Positions 24,269 through 32,496 of a DNA stretch of 64,000 nucleotides are shown here, piece after piece. The stretch lies in the NCBI RefSeq assembly GCF_001413925.1, contig NZ_LBMJ01000001.1:2520001-2584000 (forward strand). The letters are read 5' to 3'. Under the pieces are notes generated by a model that saw only the letters and a list, made by a program, of their open reading frames with translations, had not been told where the DNA came from and did no database searches. A program made the position numbers and the translations under genes. This stretch comes from Nonlabens sp. YIK11. Lineage in GTDB: Bacteria; Bacteroidota; Bacteroidia; Flavobacteriales; Flavobacteriaceae. Position 1 is the first letter of the stretch. Every line of letters begins with the position of its first letter.

Positions 24269-25177
24269 ATGAAGAAGATCACGCTTGCCCTGGACTGGAC
24301 GCCTAACATCAATCACATAGGATTTTTTATCGCCCAAGAAAAGGGTTTTTATAAAGATGCTGATCTCGATGTATCGATCGTCGATCCCATACAGGATGAT
24401 TATAAGGTCACACCAGCCAAAAAAGTAGAACTGGGCACTGCAGATTTTGCCCTATGCCCTACCGAAAGCATCATAAGCTATCGTACCAAAAATAGACCGT
24501 TCAATCTCACTGGTGTTGCTGCAATATTAAAAAAGGATCTGAGTGCGATTGTGGTAAAAGGCGATAGCGGCATTGATTCTCCCAAGGATCTGGACGGTAA
24601 GCGATACAGTTCCTATCAAGCGAGATATGAGGACGAAATTGTACGCCAAATGATCATCAATGATGGTGGTACTGGAACTTTTGACATAGGTTATCCAGAA
24701 AAATTAGGCATCTGGGAAACGATTCTGGATGGTTCTTATGACGCGACCTGGATTTTTATGAATTGGGAAGGCGTAGAAGCGCAAGGCACTGACCAACCGC
24801 TTCACTTTTTTAAGCTGGAAGATTACGATATTCCGTATTCGTATTCACCGGTGCTCGTAGCAAACGGAGATCTTTTAAAAGATCATCACGAATCTTATAA
24901 AAAATTTATTGAAGCCACTCATAAGGGTTATTACCACTGCAAGGATTACCCGCAAGAGAGCATCGCCTTGTTTCAAAAACACGTTCCCAGTACGGATGCT
25001 CACATAAACCTGGATGAGGCTTTACAATTGTCATTACCTAGTTTTTCGCCAGGCGACGATTGGGGCATTTTTGATCCAGCCGTTATTGAAAATTTTGTGG
25101 ACTGGATCTATTCCAAAAATCTAGAATCTAAGCCCGTAAAACCAACCGATTTGTACACTAATGACTTGCTTCGTTAG
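24269..25177 (+). CDS. NMT1/THI5-like substrate-binding-fold protein without signal peptide
   Basis: The protein has 302 residues from the ATG at 24269 (MKKITLALDWTPNINHIGFF). In-frame starts at 24155 and 24215 exist but add unlikely leaders. It has the periplasmic-binding-protein fold of the NMT1/THI5 family (WTPN-x2-H near residue 10, then AQEKGFYKDADLDV). No signal peptide or lipobox is seen and no permease or ATPase gene of an importer is adjacent. The CCCFC motif of the yeast Thi5 HMP-P synthase is absent: the matching region reads IPYSYSPVLVANGD. It could be a cytosolic ligand binder or an enzyme. A thiamine-pyrimidine role is only suggested by the family. Confidence 0.75.
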   Translation: MKKITLALDWTPNINHIGFFIAQEKGFYKDADLDVSIVDPIQDDYKVTPAKKVELGTADFALCPTESIISYRTKNRPFNLTGVAAILKKDLSAIVVKGDSGIDSPKDLDGKRYSSYQARYEDEIVRQMIINDGGTGTFDIGYPEKLGIWETILDGSYDATWIFMNWEGVEAQGTDQPLHFFKLEDYDIPYSYSPVLVANGDLLKDHHESYKKFIEATHKGYYHCKDYPQESIALFQKHVPSTDAHINLDEALQLSLPSFSPGDDWGIFDPAVIENFVDWIYSKNLESKPVKPTDLYTNDLLR

Positions 25178-25292
25178 AGCAAAGGCAGCCTTACGTTCAC
25201 TGCATCCAATCTTAGCCATAGGTCAATTGAGGTGCCCTGAGAAACTTCTTTCCTTGAAGTTATTATCTTAGGCGTTTCAAGCAATCGACCTT

Positions 25293-26096
25293 ATGATCAT
25301 CCACAACAAAAAAATAGCCATCATAGGCTGCGGTAATTTAGGATTGTCCATTCTCAATGGATTACTGGCAGATCCCAATATCAATCCTAAAAACATTACA
25401 GTTACCAAAAGGAAAACAGCCAGTCTGGAACATCTAGCCAGCACTGGTATTCAAATCACCAGTGATAATCGCAAGGCAGCACAGGAATCTGAGCTGTTGA
25501 TCGTGGCGCTTAAGCCTTATTCCATTTTGGAGATTTTGGGAGAACTTAAAGACGTTCTGGATCAGAATCGACACATATTGGTTTCGCTCGCTACCGGTAT
25601 TTCCTTAAAGCAAATACAATCCACGATAAATGTGAGCTTACCCATCTTTAGAGCGATGCCTAACACGGCTGCAGATGTTGGTGAATCCTTGACCTGTATA
25701 GCAACCACATCCAGTGATGAAAGCGCTAAAGATTTGGTGACACAATGTTTCAACAGTATTGGTAACTCCATTCACATTAATGAAGAATTGATGGATGCCG
25801 CCACCGTGTTGGGAGCTTGCGGTATTGCCTATGTATTAAGATTTATGCGCGGTATGATTCAAGGTGGTATCGAGATAGGATTTGATGCGCATACGGCGAC
25901 CACCATCGTGACGCACACCGTCAAAGGTGCCGCACAGCTGCTTATAGAGCGCAAGCAACATCCAGAACACGAGATCGACAAAGTCACCACTCCTAAAGGC
26001 TGTACCATTGCTGGTCTTAATGAGATGGAGCATAACGGCTTTAGCAGCGCGCTTATTAAAGGGATCGTCACTTCGTATAACAAAATTGAAAAGTAG
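25293..26096 (+). CDS. proC: Pyrroline-5-carboxylate reductase
   Basis: This 267-residue enzyme catalyses the last step of proline synthesis, NAD(P)H-dependent reduction of pyrroline-5-carboxylate. The N-terminal Rossmann motif is IAIIGCGNLGLSIL. FRAMPNTAADVGES near 118 and the C-terminal dimer domain (TVKGAAQLLIE, then TTPKGCTIAGLNEME) are typical. The last motif is the ProC signature with TxPGGT changed to TTPKGCT. Length is normal. No proA or proB nearby. Confidence 0.93.
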   Translation: MIIHNKKIAIIGCGNLGLSILNGLLADPNINPKNITVTKRKTASLEHLASTGIQITSDNRKAAQESELLIVALKPYSILEILGELKDVLDQNRHILVSLATGISLKQIQSTINVSLPIFRAMPNTAADVGESLTCIATTSSDESAKDLVTQCFNSIGNSIHINEELMDAATVLGACGIAYVLRFMRGMIQGGIEIGFDAHTATTIVTHTVKGAAQLLIERKQHPEHEIDKVTTPKGCTIAGLNEMEHNGFSSALIKGIVTSYNKIEK

Positions 26097-26107
26097 ATGA
26101 AGGATAT

Positions 26108-26123
26108 CGCTTTCGCGAAAGCG
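26108..26123. repeat. Iterated palindrome copy
   Basis: Exact CGCTTTCGCGAAAGCG twelve bases after the proC stop, before the GNAT gene on the same strand. Confidence 0.95.
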
Positions 26124-26159
26124 AACTATCACCATCACAAATCCATAATAAAGCTTTAA

Positions 26160-26636
26160 GTGAGATTTGATTTACAAAGAACTGATGCAGATGACGTCCA
26201 TTTCAAGTCATTGATACCATTATTGGACCAGTATTTATCGATTACCGATGGCGACGATCATGAATTCTATAACCAATTCAACCAGCTGGAACAAATCAAT
26301 CATGTGGTCGTAGCCTACCAAGACAGCAAAGCCGTAGGTTGTGGCGCCATCAAAAAAGTGGACGCACAAACTGTAGAAATCAAACGTATGTTCACGCTAG
26401 AAACGGTACGAGGTAAAGGTGTTGCCACCCAAATCCTTAAAGAGCTAGAAAAATGGGCAGAAGAACTAGGGTTTAGTGTCTGCAGGTTGGAAACTGGCAT
26501 TCATCAGCCAGAGGCCATTGCACTTTATAAAAAGAACGGTTATTCCGTTATTCCCAACTACGATCAATATGTGGGAATGGAACTGAGTATCTGTTTTGAA
26601 AAGTCCCTTCTAAAAAATAAATGTTACTTGACTTAA
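26160..26636 (+). CDS. GNAT-family N-acetyltransferase
   Basis: The protein has 158 residues and a GTG start at 26160; a stop lies just upstream. The acetyl-CoA binding motif V-RGKGVATQIL is at residues 81-91, followed by CRLETGIHQPEAIALYKKNGY, the usual motif B region of small-molecule or peptide acetyltransferases. It uses acetyl-CoA to acetylate an amine. The acceptor cannot be inferred. It follows proC by 63 bases that contain an iterated palindrome. Confidence 0.8.
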   Translation: MRFDLQRTDADDVHFKSLIPLLDQYLSITDGDDHEFYNQFNQLEQINHVVVAYQDSKAVGCGAIKKVDAQTVEIKRMFTLETVRGKGVATQILKELEKWAEELGFSVCRLETGIHQPEAIALYKKNGYSVIPNYDQYVGMELSICFEKSLLKNKCYLT

Positions 26637-26655
26637 CCAAAGAAATTAAAAGTTC

Positions 26656-26874
26656 ATGCTATTGACTATAATTTCCATACTCATCGACTCCACCATAAGA
26701 AATACTGGAATATCAACCGGTACCGCTTTAGGTTGCTCCATGGCGGTTGTTTGTTCGTGGACGCGCGATAGATCCATCAAATGGGCCATTCTCGCTGGTA
26801 TTCTTAATTGGTTTTATGTGATCTATTTTTATATCACGAGAGCCGAGGCGCAGGAAGGTCCAAGAAAAAAATAA
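26656..26874 (+). CDS. Small membrane protein
   Basis: The protein has 72 residues with hydrophobic segments at about 1-35 and 42-60 and a basic tail (AEAQEGPRKK). No recognised domain. It starts 19 bases after the GNAT gene and ends just before a bidirectional terminator, so it is likely the last gene of that transcript. Confidence 0.55.
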   Translation: MLLTIISILIDSTIRNTGISTGTALGCSMAVVCSWTRDRSIKWAILAGILNWFYVIYFYITRAEAQEGPRKK

Positions 26875-26883
26875 CGACATAAA

Positions 26884-26912
26884 AAAAGCCTCGCAAAATG
26901 CGAGGCTTTTCT
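26884..26912. terminator. Bidirectional terminator
   Basis: 12-bp perfect stem AAAAGCCTCGCA / TGCGAGGCTTTT with a 3-base loop, between the convergent small membrane protein gene and rpmE2. Confidence 0.9.
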
Positions 26913-26930
26913 ATATGAAGTAAGCAGTCC

Positions 26931-27188
26931 TTAAGACTTCTTGTCAAATTTCTTGTATTTGTTTTTGAACTTGTCAATACGTCCAGCGGTATCGATAAGT
27001 TTTGTAGTACCCGTATAAAATGGGTGCGACGTTCTAGATATTTCCAGTTTGATCAGCGGATACTCAGTACCGTCAACTTCAATAGTTTCTTTAGTGTTTG
27101 CGGTAGACTTGGTAATAAAAACCTCATCGTTAGACATGTCTTTAAACGCAACTAATTTATAATCTTCTGGGTGAATTCCTTTTTGCAT
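26931..27188 (-). CDS. rpmE2: 50S ribosomal protein L31 type B
   Basis: This 85-residue large-subunit protein starts [19 protein letters not shown] and contains [24 protein letters not shown], the L31 signature. It has no cysteines, so it is the zinc-free type B form, which in many bacteria is used when zinc is scarce. No zinc-containing paralogue is seen in the window, so here it may be the only L31. A well-matched promoter lies upstream. Confidence 0.96.
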   Translation of the reverse strand: MQKGIHPEDYKLVAFKDMSNDEVFITKSTANTKETIEVDGTEYPLIKLEISRTSHPFYTGTTKLIDTAGRIDKFKNKYKKFDKKS

Positions 27189-27216
27189 GATCTTGTACTT
27201 TATTCTTTAGCGGCTG

Positions 27217-27246
27217 CAAATTTAATGTTTTAAATTAAATACACAA
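27217..27246 (-). promoter_or_regulatory. rpmE2 promoter (Bacteroidota type)
   Basis: On the minus strand TTG (27244-27246), exactly 19 bases, then TAAATTTG (27217-27224), the canonical -33/-7 pattern. No zinc-regulator (Zur) box is recognised. Confidence 0.75.
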
Positions 27247-27339
27247 TACCATAAGAAGCAAAAATACATCCTTTTCAACCATTTATTGACAGGTCCATAA
27301 CGGTTATATTTGCATTCAAACCTCAAAGTTGACAATCCA

Positions 27340-27831
27340 GTGGATCAAATCGTAAAGAAAAATGCACTAATAATAGGCCTGATCAGTTCTGCACTGGTGA
27401 GCTGTTCTTATATTTACATATGGATTAATGAAGCCTATACAAACCTATCACTGTTCTTTGTGATTATGGGGATTATCTTGGGACTTGCCGTCTTCAGTCA
27501 GATCTATTGCAAGCGCCGCCTAGGTGGTTTTATAAGCCTTAAACAGGCCGTTCTGGCATTCTTTATCGTTGCACTTCTCTCCTGCCTTGCAGAGGCCCTA
27601 ACCAATTACTACATTTTTGTGATTCATGATCCTGCCTCTCAAGACGTGATTAATGCGATAAGTGAAGCAGCAGTATTGAAACAAAAGGAAATCTCAAACG
27701 CACCGGTAACCTTTACAAAAAAGGAATTTACCATAGGCGAGTATGTACAAGCAACACTTACTAAGGTGTTGTTTTTTACAGTTCTGGGAATAATATCTGG
27801 ATTTTTCATCAAGAAAAACCCGCCAGCATAG
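27340..27831 (+). CDS. DUF4199 domain-containing membrane protein
   Basis: The protein has 163 residues from a GTG at 27340. An earlier in-frame TTG at 27310 lies inside a TATATTTG -7 box (27305-27312) and so cannot be the start if that promoter is used. Four transmembrane helices (about 8-28, 35-55, 65-90 and 140-158) and the segment SQIYCKRRLGGFISLKQAVL are typical of DUF4199. Its stop is directly followed by the glycosyltransferase ATG. This gene pair is common in Bacteroidota, which suggests a partnership at the membrane. No function is established. Confidence 0.72.
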   Translation: MDQIVKKNALIIGLISSALVSCSYIYIWINEAYTNLSLFFVIMGIILGLAVFSQIYCKRRLGGFISLKQAVLAFFIVALLSCLAEALTNYYIFVIHDPASQDVINAISEAAVLKQKEISNAPVTFTKKEFTIGEYVQATLTKVLFFTVLGIISGFFIKKNPPA

Positions 27832-28794
27832 ATGCAGCTTTCCATCGTCATACCGCTACTCAATGAGGCACAGTCCATCCCAGAACTGCAGGAATGGATC
27901 GATAAAGTATTGGAGAAAGAAGAGCTGTCCTATGAGGTCATTTATATAGACGATGGTAGTACCGATGGTAGTTGGGATATTTTAAGTTCGCTTTCGCGAA
28001 AGCGAACCAACATCAAAGCCCTACGTTTCTTAAGTAATTATGGGAAATCACAAGCGCTACACGCAGGTTTCAAAGCTGCTCAAGGTGCGGTGGTCATCAC
28101 CATGGATGCCGACTTGCAGGACAGCCCAGAAGAAATTCCTGCGCTATACCGCATGGTAGCCCAAGAAAATTATGATCTGGTGAGCGGCTGGAAAAAGGTG
28201 CGCTACGATTCAGTTCTTGCTAAAAATATTCCCAGCAAATTATTTAATTGGGCTGCACGCAAGACCAGTGGCGTCCAGCTTAATGATTTTAATTGTGGTT
28301 TGAAGGCCTACCGCAAGGAAGTCATCAAAAATATTGATGTTCATGGTGAGATGCACAGGTACATTCCCGTGCTGGCAGCAAATGCCGGCTATACCAAGAT
28401 TACCCAAAAGGTCGTCCAGCACCAGGCCCGCAAGTATGGCGAGACAAAATTTGGTTACGATCGATTTATCAAAGGGTTTTTAGACCTGGTGACTATTGCG
28501 TTCATATCGCGTTTTGGAAAACGCCCGATGCACCTTTTTGGGACGATGGGATTCCTCATGTTTACCTTAGGTTTTTTCATCGCAATTTATGTAGGTGGTT
28601 CTAAATTGTACAAAATGGCAGCAGACCTACCCTACAATCTCGTTACTACAAATCCATGGATCTACATTGGGTTGACAGCAATGATTTTGGGGAGTTTGTT
28701 CTTTATCGCTGGATTTTTGGGTGAATTGATCATAAGAACCGGACCTAGTCAGGATCGCTACACCATTGCCGATAAAACGCCTAGTAATAGCTAA
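27832..28794 (+). CDS. Family 2 glycosyltransferase with C-terminal membrane helices
   Basis: The protein has 320 residues. The GT-A domain contains IDDGSTDGSW at about 43-52 and the metal-binding MDADLQDSPEE at about 88-98. Two transmembrane helices lie at about 238-262 and 278-302. This is the layout of dolichol- or undecaprenyl-phosphate sugar transferases (DPM1/ArnC/GtrB-like), which load a sugar onto a lipid carrier at the inner membrane. An iterated palindrome encodes LSRKR at residues 55-59 at a natural alignment position. Co-transcribed with the DUF4199 gene. Confidence 0.9.
   Translation: MQLSIVIPLLNEAQSIPELQEWIDKVLEKEELSYEVIYIDDGSTDGSWDILSSLSRKRTNIKALRFLSNYGKSQALHAGFKAAQGAVVITMDADLQDSPEEIPALYRMVAQENYDLVSGWKKVRYDSVLAKNIPSKLFNWAARKTSGVQLNDFNCGLKAYRKEVIKNIDVHGEMHRYIPVLAANAGYTKITQKVVQHQARKYGETKFGYDRFIKGFLDLVTIAFISRFGKRPMHLFGTMGFLMFTLGFFIAIYVGGSKLYKMAADLPYNLVTTNPWIYIGLTAMILGSLFFIAGFLGELIIRTGPSQDRYTIADKTPSNS
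27989..28004. repeat. Iterated palindrome copy inside the GT2 gene
   Basis: Exact CGCTTTCGCGAAAGCG, extended to the 20-bp palindrome TTCGCTTTCGCGAAAGCGAA. Read as LSRKR. Confidence 0.95.
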
Positions 28795-28846
28795 TTCTCT
28801 TGTTCCTATACAGTGATGTACTATTTTAGTGCTCTAACTAGATTTC

Positions 28847-30718
28847 ATGAAATACTGCATCACGCTTCTGTTTGTTCTGTCGTTGACACTTGGTCACGCG
28901 CAAGATAATTTTGGTATTCAATTTCCCAATTCTGGAATGCGAGGCAATGTCTGTGGCTATTTTGAACAGGCATTTCAAAACAAACCCAAGGAAACCTCTT
29001 TTGTCATCAAAAGGGAAAACTCAAAACTGTTCTTTGAAACCAATGATGAGAAATGGTTCAAGCAGTTATTTAAAAATCCGCAAGATGGGATTGCTGTAGA
29101 TATAGTTTCCAAGAATCGATATGAATGTGAGGTAGATCCAGTTCCATCACAGATCAAAGGAAAACTATTGGCACCAGTGTTTACTTCAGAACTTAAAAGA
29201 GGCCTAAAACCTCATGAGAATAAAAGATACCGAGTCGAAGTAGGCAACATTCCTACCTCTATGCTTAAGCAGGATCTGGAATTCAACATCCTTTTTCTAA
29301 ACAACAATACCCTTTGCAAATATTACACGATTTTCAATCTGGCTTCATATCCTTGGGGTTTGTTGGATATGGGTATTTATCTAGATTCTATTACTTATAA
29401 AAACGACAAGATTGTAAGCGATCAGGAGCAGGCCGTGACACGCTACAAAACCCTGCAATTTGTGATTCCGTTTGAGAAAAACAAGTCGGTTTATGATCCA
29501 TCAGACATCAAACCTCTTTACGATTCTCTCAAACTAACCGATTTCAATATAAAAACCATCGATATCAAGGCATACGCCAGCGTTGAAGGAAGTAAAGAAC
29601 GTAATATGGAATTGCAACAGGAACGCGGCAGCAGCATTGCTCGTTCCCTGCAATCGTTTCAATCTCCAGAAATTGAAACCAACATCACCACCTCAGAAAA
29701 CTGGGTGGAATTCTTTAATGACATTGAAAAAACAACCTATCGCGACCTGAAGTCCCAATCAAAATCACAGATAAAAGCAGCTTTGACTGGAGCAACAGCT
29801 TCAGCATTAGAACCTATTCTAGCCAATCACCGCAAAGCGGTAGTCACTCTAGAATTAGATAAAATCGATGTGTACAAAGAACAGTCCATTCCAGAGTTGA
29901 CGACTCTTTTTAATGCATCCATTGCTAACGACGAGCTTGAAGATGCCGTAGTGATTCAAAATTCCCTATTAGAAAAAATACGAGTTGCAGGCACGCCAGA
30001 TGCCATCAAGAAGATCACGGTACCTCAACAAATAAAGTATGTGGACTTCATCAATAAAAATATGATGTATGATTATCTCATGGATATACGCATGACGATG
30101 ATTGCCTACAATAAATTGAAGGAACTAGCAGAATTAGATCCCAATAACCCAAAACTTCAATACAATCTTGCAGTTTTGAAATTTGTCATCTGGAGAAACA
30201 ATGCCGCGCCCATAGATGCAAATCAGTTCAAAAAACAAATTGCAGATCTCAAGAATTACGGAATCAATCGCACGTTTATCAATCGCATGAATATCAATTA
30301 TCATATTGTTCGTGCAGAGCGCGAGATGCGCAAACGCAACTTCAATGAAAAGGATAAAAGCGTTCTCAATATTTTAAGCACCTACAATCAAGTTCCATTA
30401 ACTGATAGCGATTATTTGAGCTTGGCACAATTCCTAACCTATTATGCTCAAAATGGTGAGGCCATCAAACTTTTAGAGCCTAGGGCACAGGAAATCACTA
30501 TTGATGAAGACCTGTTGTTCTATTACCTCAATCTGACCCTTGTGGACAAAAGACTTACACAAACCAGTGCCTATCGCACCATAATGCTCAATGCGGTTAA
30601 TTTGAATCAAGATCGTTATTGCAAATTATTTAATCCTTCACTGGAAGGCGGCGTTACCTTTCAATTGTTAGAAGATGCCTATCTCAAGAAAAGTTACTGC
30701 GAGAATTGTGTAAATTGA
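28847..30718 (+). CDS. Secreted protein with OmpA-like and TPR-like regions
   Basis: The protein has 623 residues with a signal peptide ending near HAQ (residue 19). Residues 205-285 (PFEKNKSVYDPSDIKPLYDS, then IKAYASVEGSKERNMELQQE) resemble the OmpA C-terminal fold that binds peptidoglycan, although key residues are not all evident. Residues 400-600 are helical and TPR-like (YNKLKELAELDPNNPKLQYN). Several cysteine residues lie near both ends. It may be a periplasmic scaffold anchored to the cell wall. No close family is recognised. Confidence 0.6.
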   Translation: MKYCITLLFVLSLTLGHAQDNFGIQFPNSGMRGNVCGYFEQAFQNKPKETSFVIKRENSKLFFETNDEKWFKQLFKNPQDGIAVDIVSKNRYECEVDPVPSQIKGKLLAPVFTSELKRGLKPHENKRYRVEVGNIPTSMLKQDLEFNILFLNNNTLCKYYTIFNLASYPWGLLDMGIYLDSITYKNDKIVSDQEQAVTRYKTLQFVIPFEKNKSVYDPSDIKPLYDSLKLTDFNIKTIDIKAYASVEGSKERNMELQQERGSSIARSLQSFQSPEIETNITTSENWVEFFNDIEKTTYRDLKSQSKSQIKAALTGATASALEPILANHRKAVVTLELDKIDVYKEQSIPELTTLFNASIANDELEDAVVIQNSLLEKIRVAGTPDAIKKITVPQQIKYVDFINKNMMYDYLMDIRMTMIAYNKLKELAELDPNNPKLQYNLAVLKFVIWRNNAAPIDANQFKKQIADLKNYGINRTFINRMNINYHIVRAEREMRKRNFNEKDKSVLNILSTYNQVPLTDSDYLSLAQFLTYYAQNGEAIKLLEPRAQEITIDEDLLFYYLNLTLVDKRLTQTSAYRTIMLNAVNLNQDRYCKLFNPSLEGGVTFQLLEDAYLKKSYCENCVN

Positions 30719-30780
30719 ATTGCATTTAAAGGCTAGTCTTATAAAATACTACCTTTGTAAACCACACTATTTTCAGAATT

Positions 30781-32496
30781 ATGGATAAGGAGCACATTCT
30801 CAAAACAGCACAGGCCTGGACTCAAGAGCCGTTTGATCAAGATACTATCTCAAAAACACAGAAGCTGATTACTTCACAGTCAGATGAATTTTTGGAATCC
30901 TTTTATAAAAATCTAGAATTTGGTACTGGTGGTATGCGTGGAATCATGGGTGTTGGTACCAATCGCATCAACAAATACACCTTGGGCAAAAACACTCAAG
31001 GGCTATCGGCATATTTGAAGAAAACGTTCCCAGAGGAGCAGGTAAAGGTGGCTATCGCTTACGATTGCCGTCATAACTCTAAAGAACTGGCCATCACGGT
31101 GGCAGAAGTTTTTAGTGCAAACGGCATACTAGCCTATATCTTTCCAGAACTGCGTCCTACACCACTACTCTCTTACACGGTAAAACGTAAGGGATGTCAC
31201 GCTGGAATTGTACTTACTGCAAGTCACAACCCGCCAGAATATAATGGGTACAAGGTATACTGGCAAGATGGTGGTCAACTCGTGCCGCCACAAGATAAGG
31301 AAGTACTCGACATAATTGAAAAGACACAATTTACGGACATCAACTTTGACAAGAATGATGACCTGATCAAATACCTAGACGACAGCGATGATCAGGCTTT
31401 TATTGAAGACAGTGTCAAGGCAGGAAAAATTGCAGGTGACGTAGATCGTTCCAAAGTGAAAATCGTATTCACCAGCCTGCATGGTACCAGCATCACAATG
31501 GTGCCCGACACACTCAAGGCAGCCGGATATACAGATGTTCACATCGTGCAGGAACAAGCCGTTCCCAACGGTGATTTCCCAACCGTAGAATCTCCCAATC
31601 CAGAAGAGCCAGAAGCACTGGCGCTTGCAGTACAGTTGGCCAATAAAATCCATGCAGACATTGTCATAGGTACAGATCCAGATTGTGACCGTCTGGGAAT
31701 CGCCGTGCGCGACAACGATGGCCATATGAAGTTACTCAACGGTAACCAGACCATGATTGCCATGACAGCGCTGCTGTTGGAACAAACAGATTTGAAATCA
31801 CTGCACAAACCTTTCATAGGCTCAACAATCGTGAGTACTCCCATGATGCATGCGCTGGCAGATGGTTATGATGTGGAGTGCAAGGAAGGACTCACCGGCT
31901 TCAAGTGGATTGCAAAGATGATCGTTGATTATCCAGATCAGGATTTCGTTGGTGGTGGCGAGGAAAGTTTTGGGTACATGGTAGGTGATTTTGTTCGTGA
32001 CAAGGATGCCGTTACTGCTACGTTACTGGCTTGTGAATTGATCGCTTTCGCGAAAGCGAACCACACCACAGCCTACAAATACCTGTTAGAACTCTATGTA
32101 AAATACGGTTGCTATCAGGAACGACTGGTAAGTCTTGTGAAAAAAGGAATTTCAGGAGCGCAGGAAATCAAGCAAATGATGATCGATCTGCGTGAAAATC
32201 CACCAACCGAAATCGCCGGGAAAAAGGTGACCATCATTGAAGATTATCAAAGCTCGCAACGCACCAACAAGGATTTGTCCAAAACAGAAACTATGGACAT
32301 CCCTAAAGCTAATGTACTTATTTTCTATCTGGAAGATGGCAGTAAGATCGCAGCACGACCTAGCGGCACAGAACCTAAGATCAAGTTCTACATGTCAGTC
32401 AAGGAACAGCTGGATCATGCAGATGATTATCCTGCGGTGCTGGACAAACTCAATAACAAATTAGACGCTATTCTTAAAAGTCTAGACATCAATTAA
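30781..32496 (+). CDS. Phospho-sugar mutase (phosphoglucomutase/phosphomannomutase family)
   Basis: This 571-residue enzyme interconverts sugar 1- and 6-phosphates. The phosphoserine loop TASHNPPEYNGYKVYW begins near residue 145. The magnesium site GTDPDCDRLGI is near 298. The sugar-binding GGGEESFGY is near 392, and the phosphate-binding RPSGTEPKIKFY is near 523. Length fits the long PGM2-like group. An iterated palindrome encodes AFAKA near residue 422. A TACCTTTG -7-like box lies at 30750-30757. Its stop overlaps the ABC exporter start by one base. Confidence 0.93.
   Translation: MDKEHILKTAQAWTQEPFDQDTISKTQKLITSQSDEFLESFYKNLEFGTGGMRGIMGVGTNRINKYTLGKNTQGLSAYLKKTFPEEQVKVAIAYDCRHNSKELAITVAEVFSANGILAYIFPELRPTPLLSYTVKRKGCHAGIVLTASHNPPEYNGYKVYWQDGGQLVPPQDKEVLDIIEKTQFTDINFDKNDDLIKYLDDSDDQAFIEDSVKAGKIAGDVDRSKVKIVFTSLHGTSITMVPDTLKAAGYTDVHIVQEQAVPNGDFPTVESPNPEEPEALALAVQLANKIHADIVIGTDPDCDRLGIAVRDNDGHMKLLNGNQTMIAMTALLLEQTDLKSLHKPFIGSTIVSTPMMHALADGYDVECKEGLTGFKWIAKMIVDYPDQDFVGGGEESFGYMVGDFVRDKDAVTATLLACELIAFAKANHTTAYKYLLELYVKYGCYQERLVSLVKKGISGAQEIKQMMIDLRENPPTEIAGKKVTIIEDYQSSQRTNKDLSKTETMDIPKANVLIFYLEDGSKIAARPSGTEPKIKFYMSVKEQLDHADDYPAVLDKLNNKLDAILKSLDIN
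32043..32058. repeat. Iterated palindrome copy inside the phospho-sugar mutase gene
   Basis: Exact CGCTTTCGCGAAAGCG, read as AFAKA on the surface-like stretch ELIAFAKANHT. Confidence 0.95.

Noticed and set aside
24269..25177. Bacterial Thi5-type HMP-P synthase
   Set aside because: The cysteine-rich CCCFC active-site motif is absent at the matching place.
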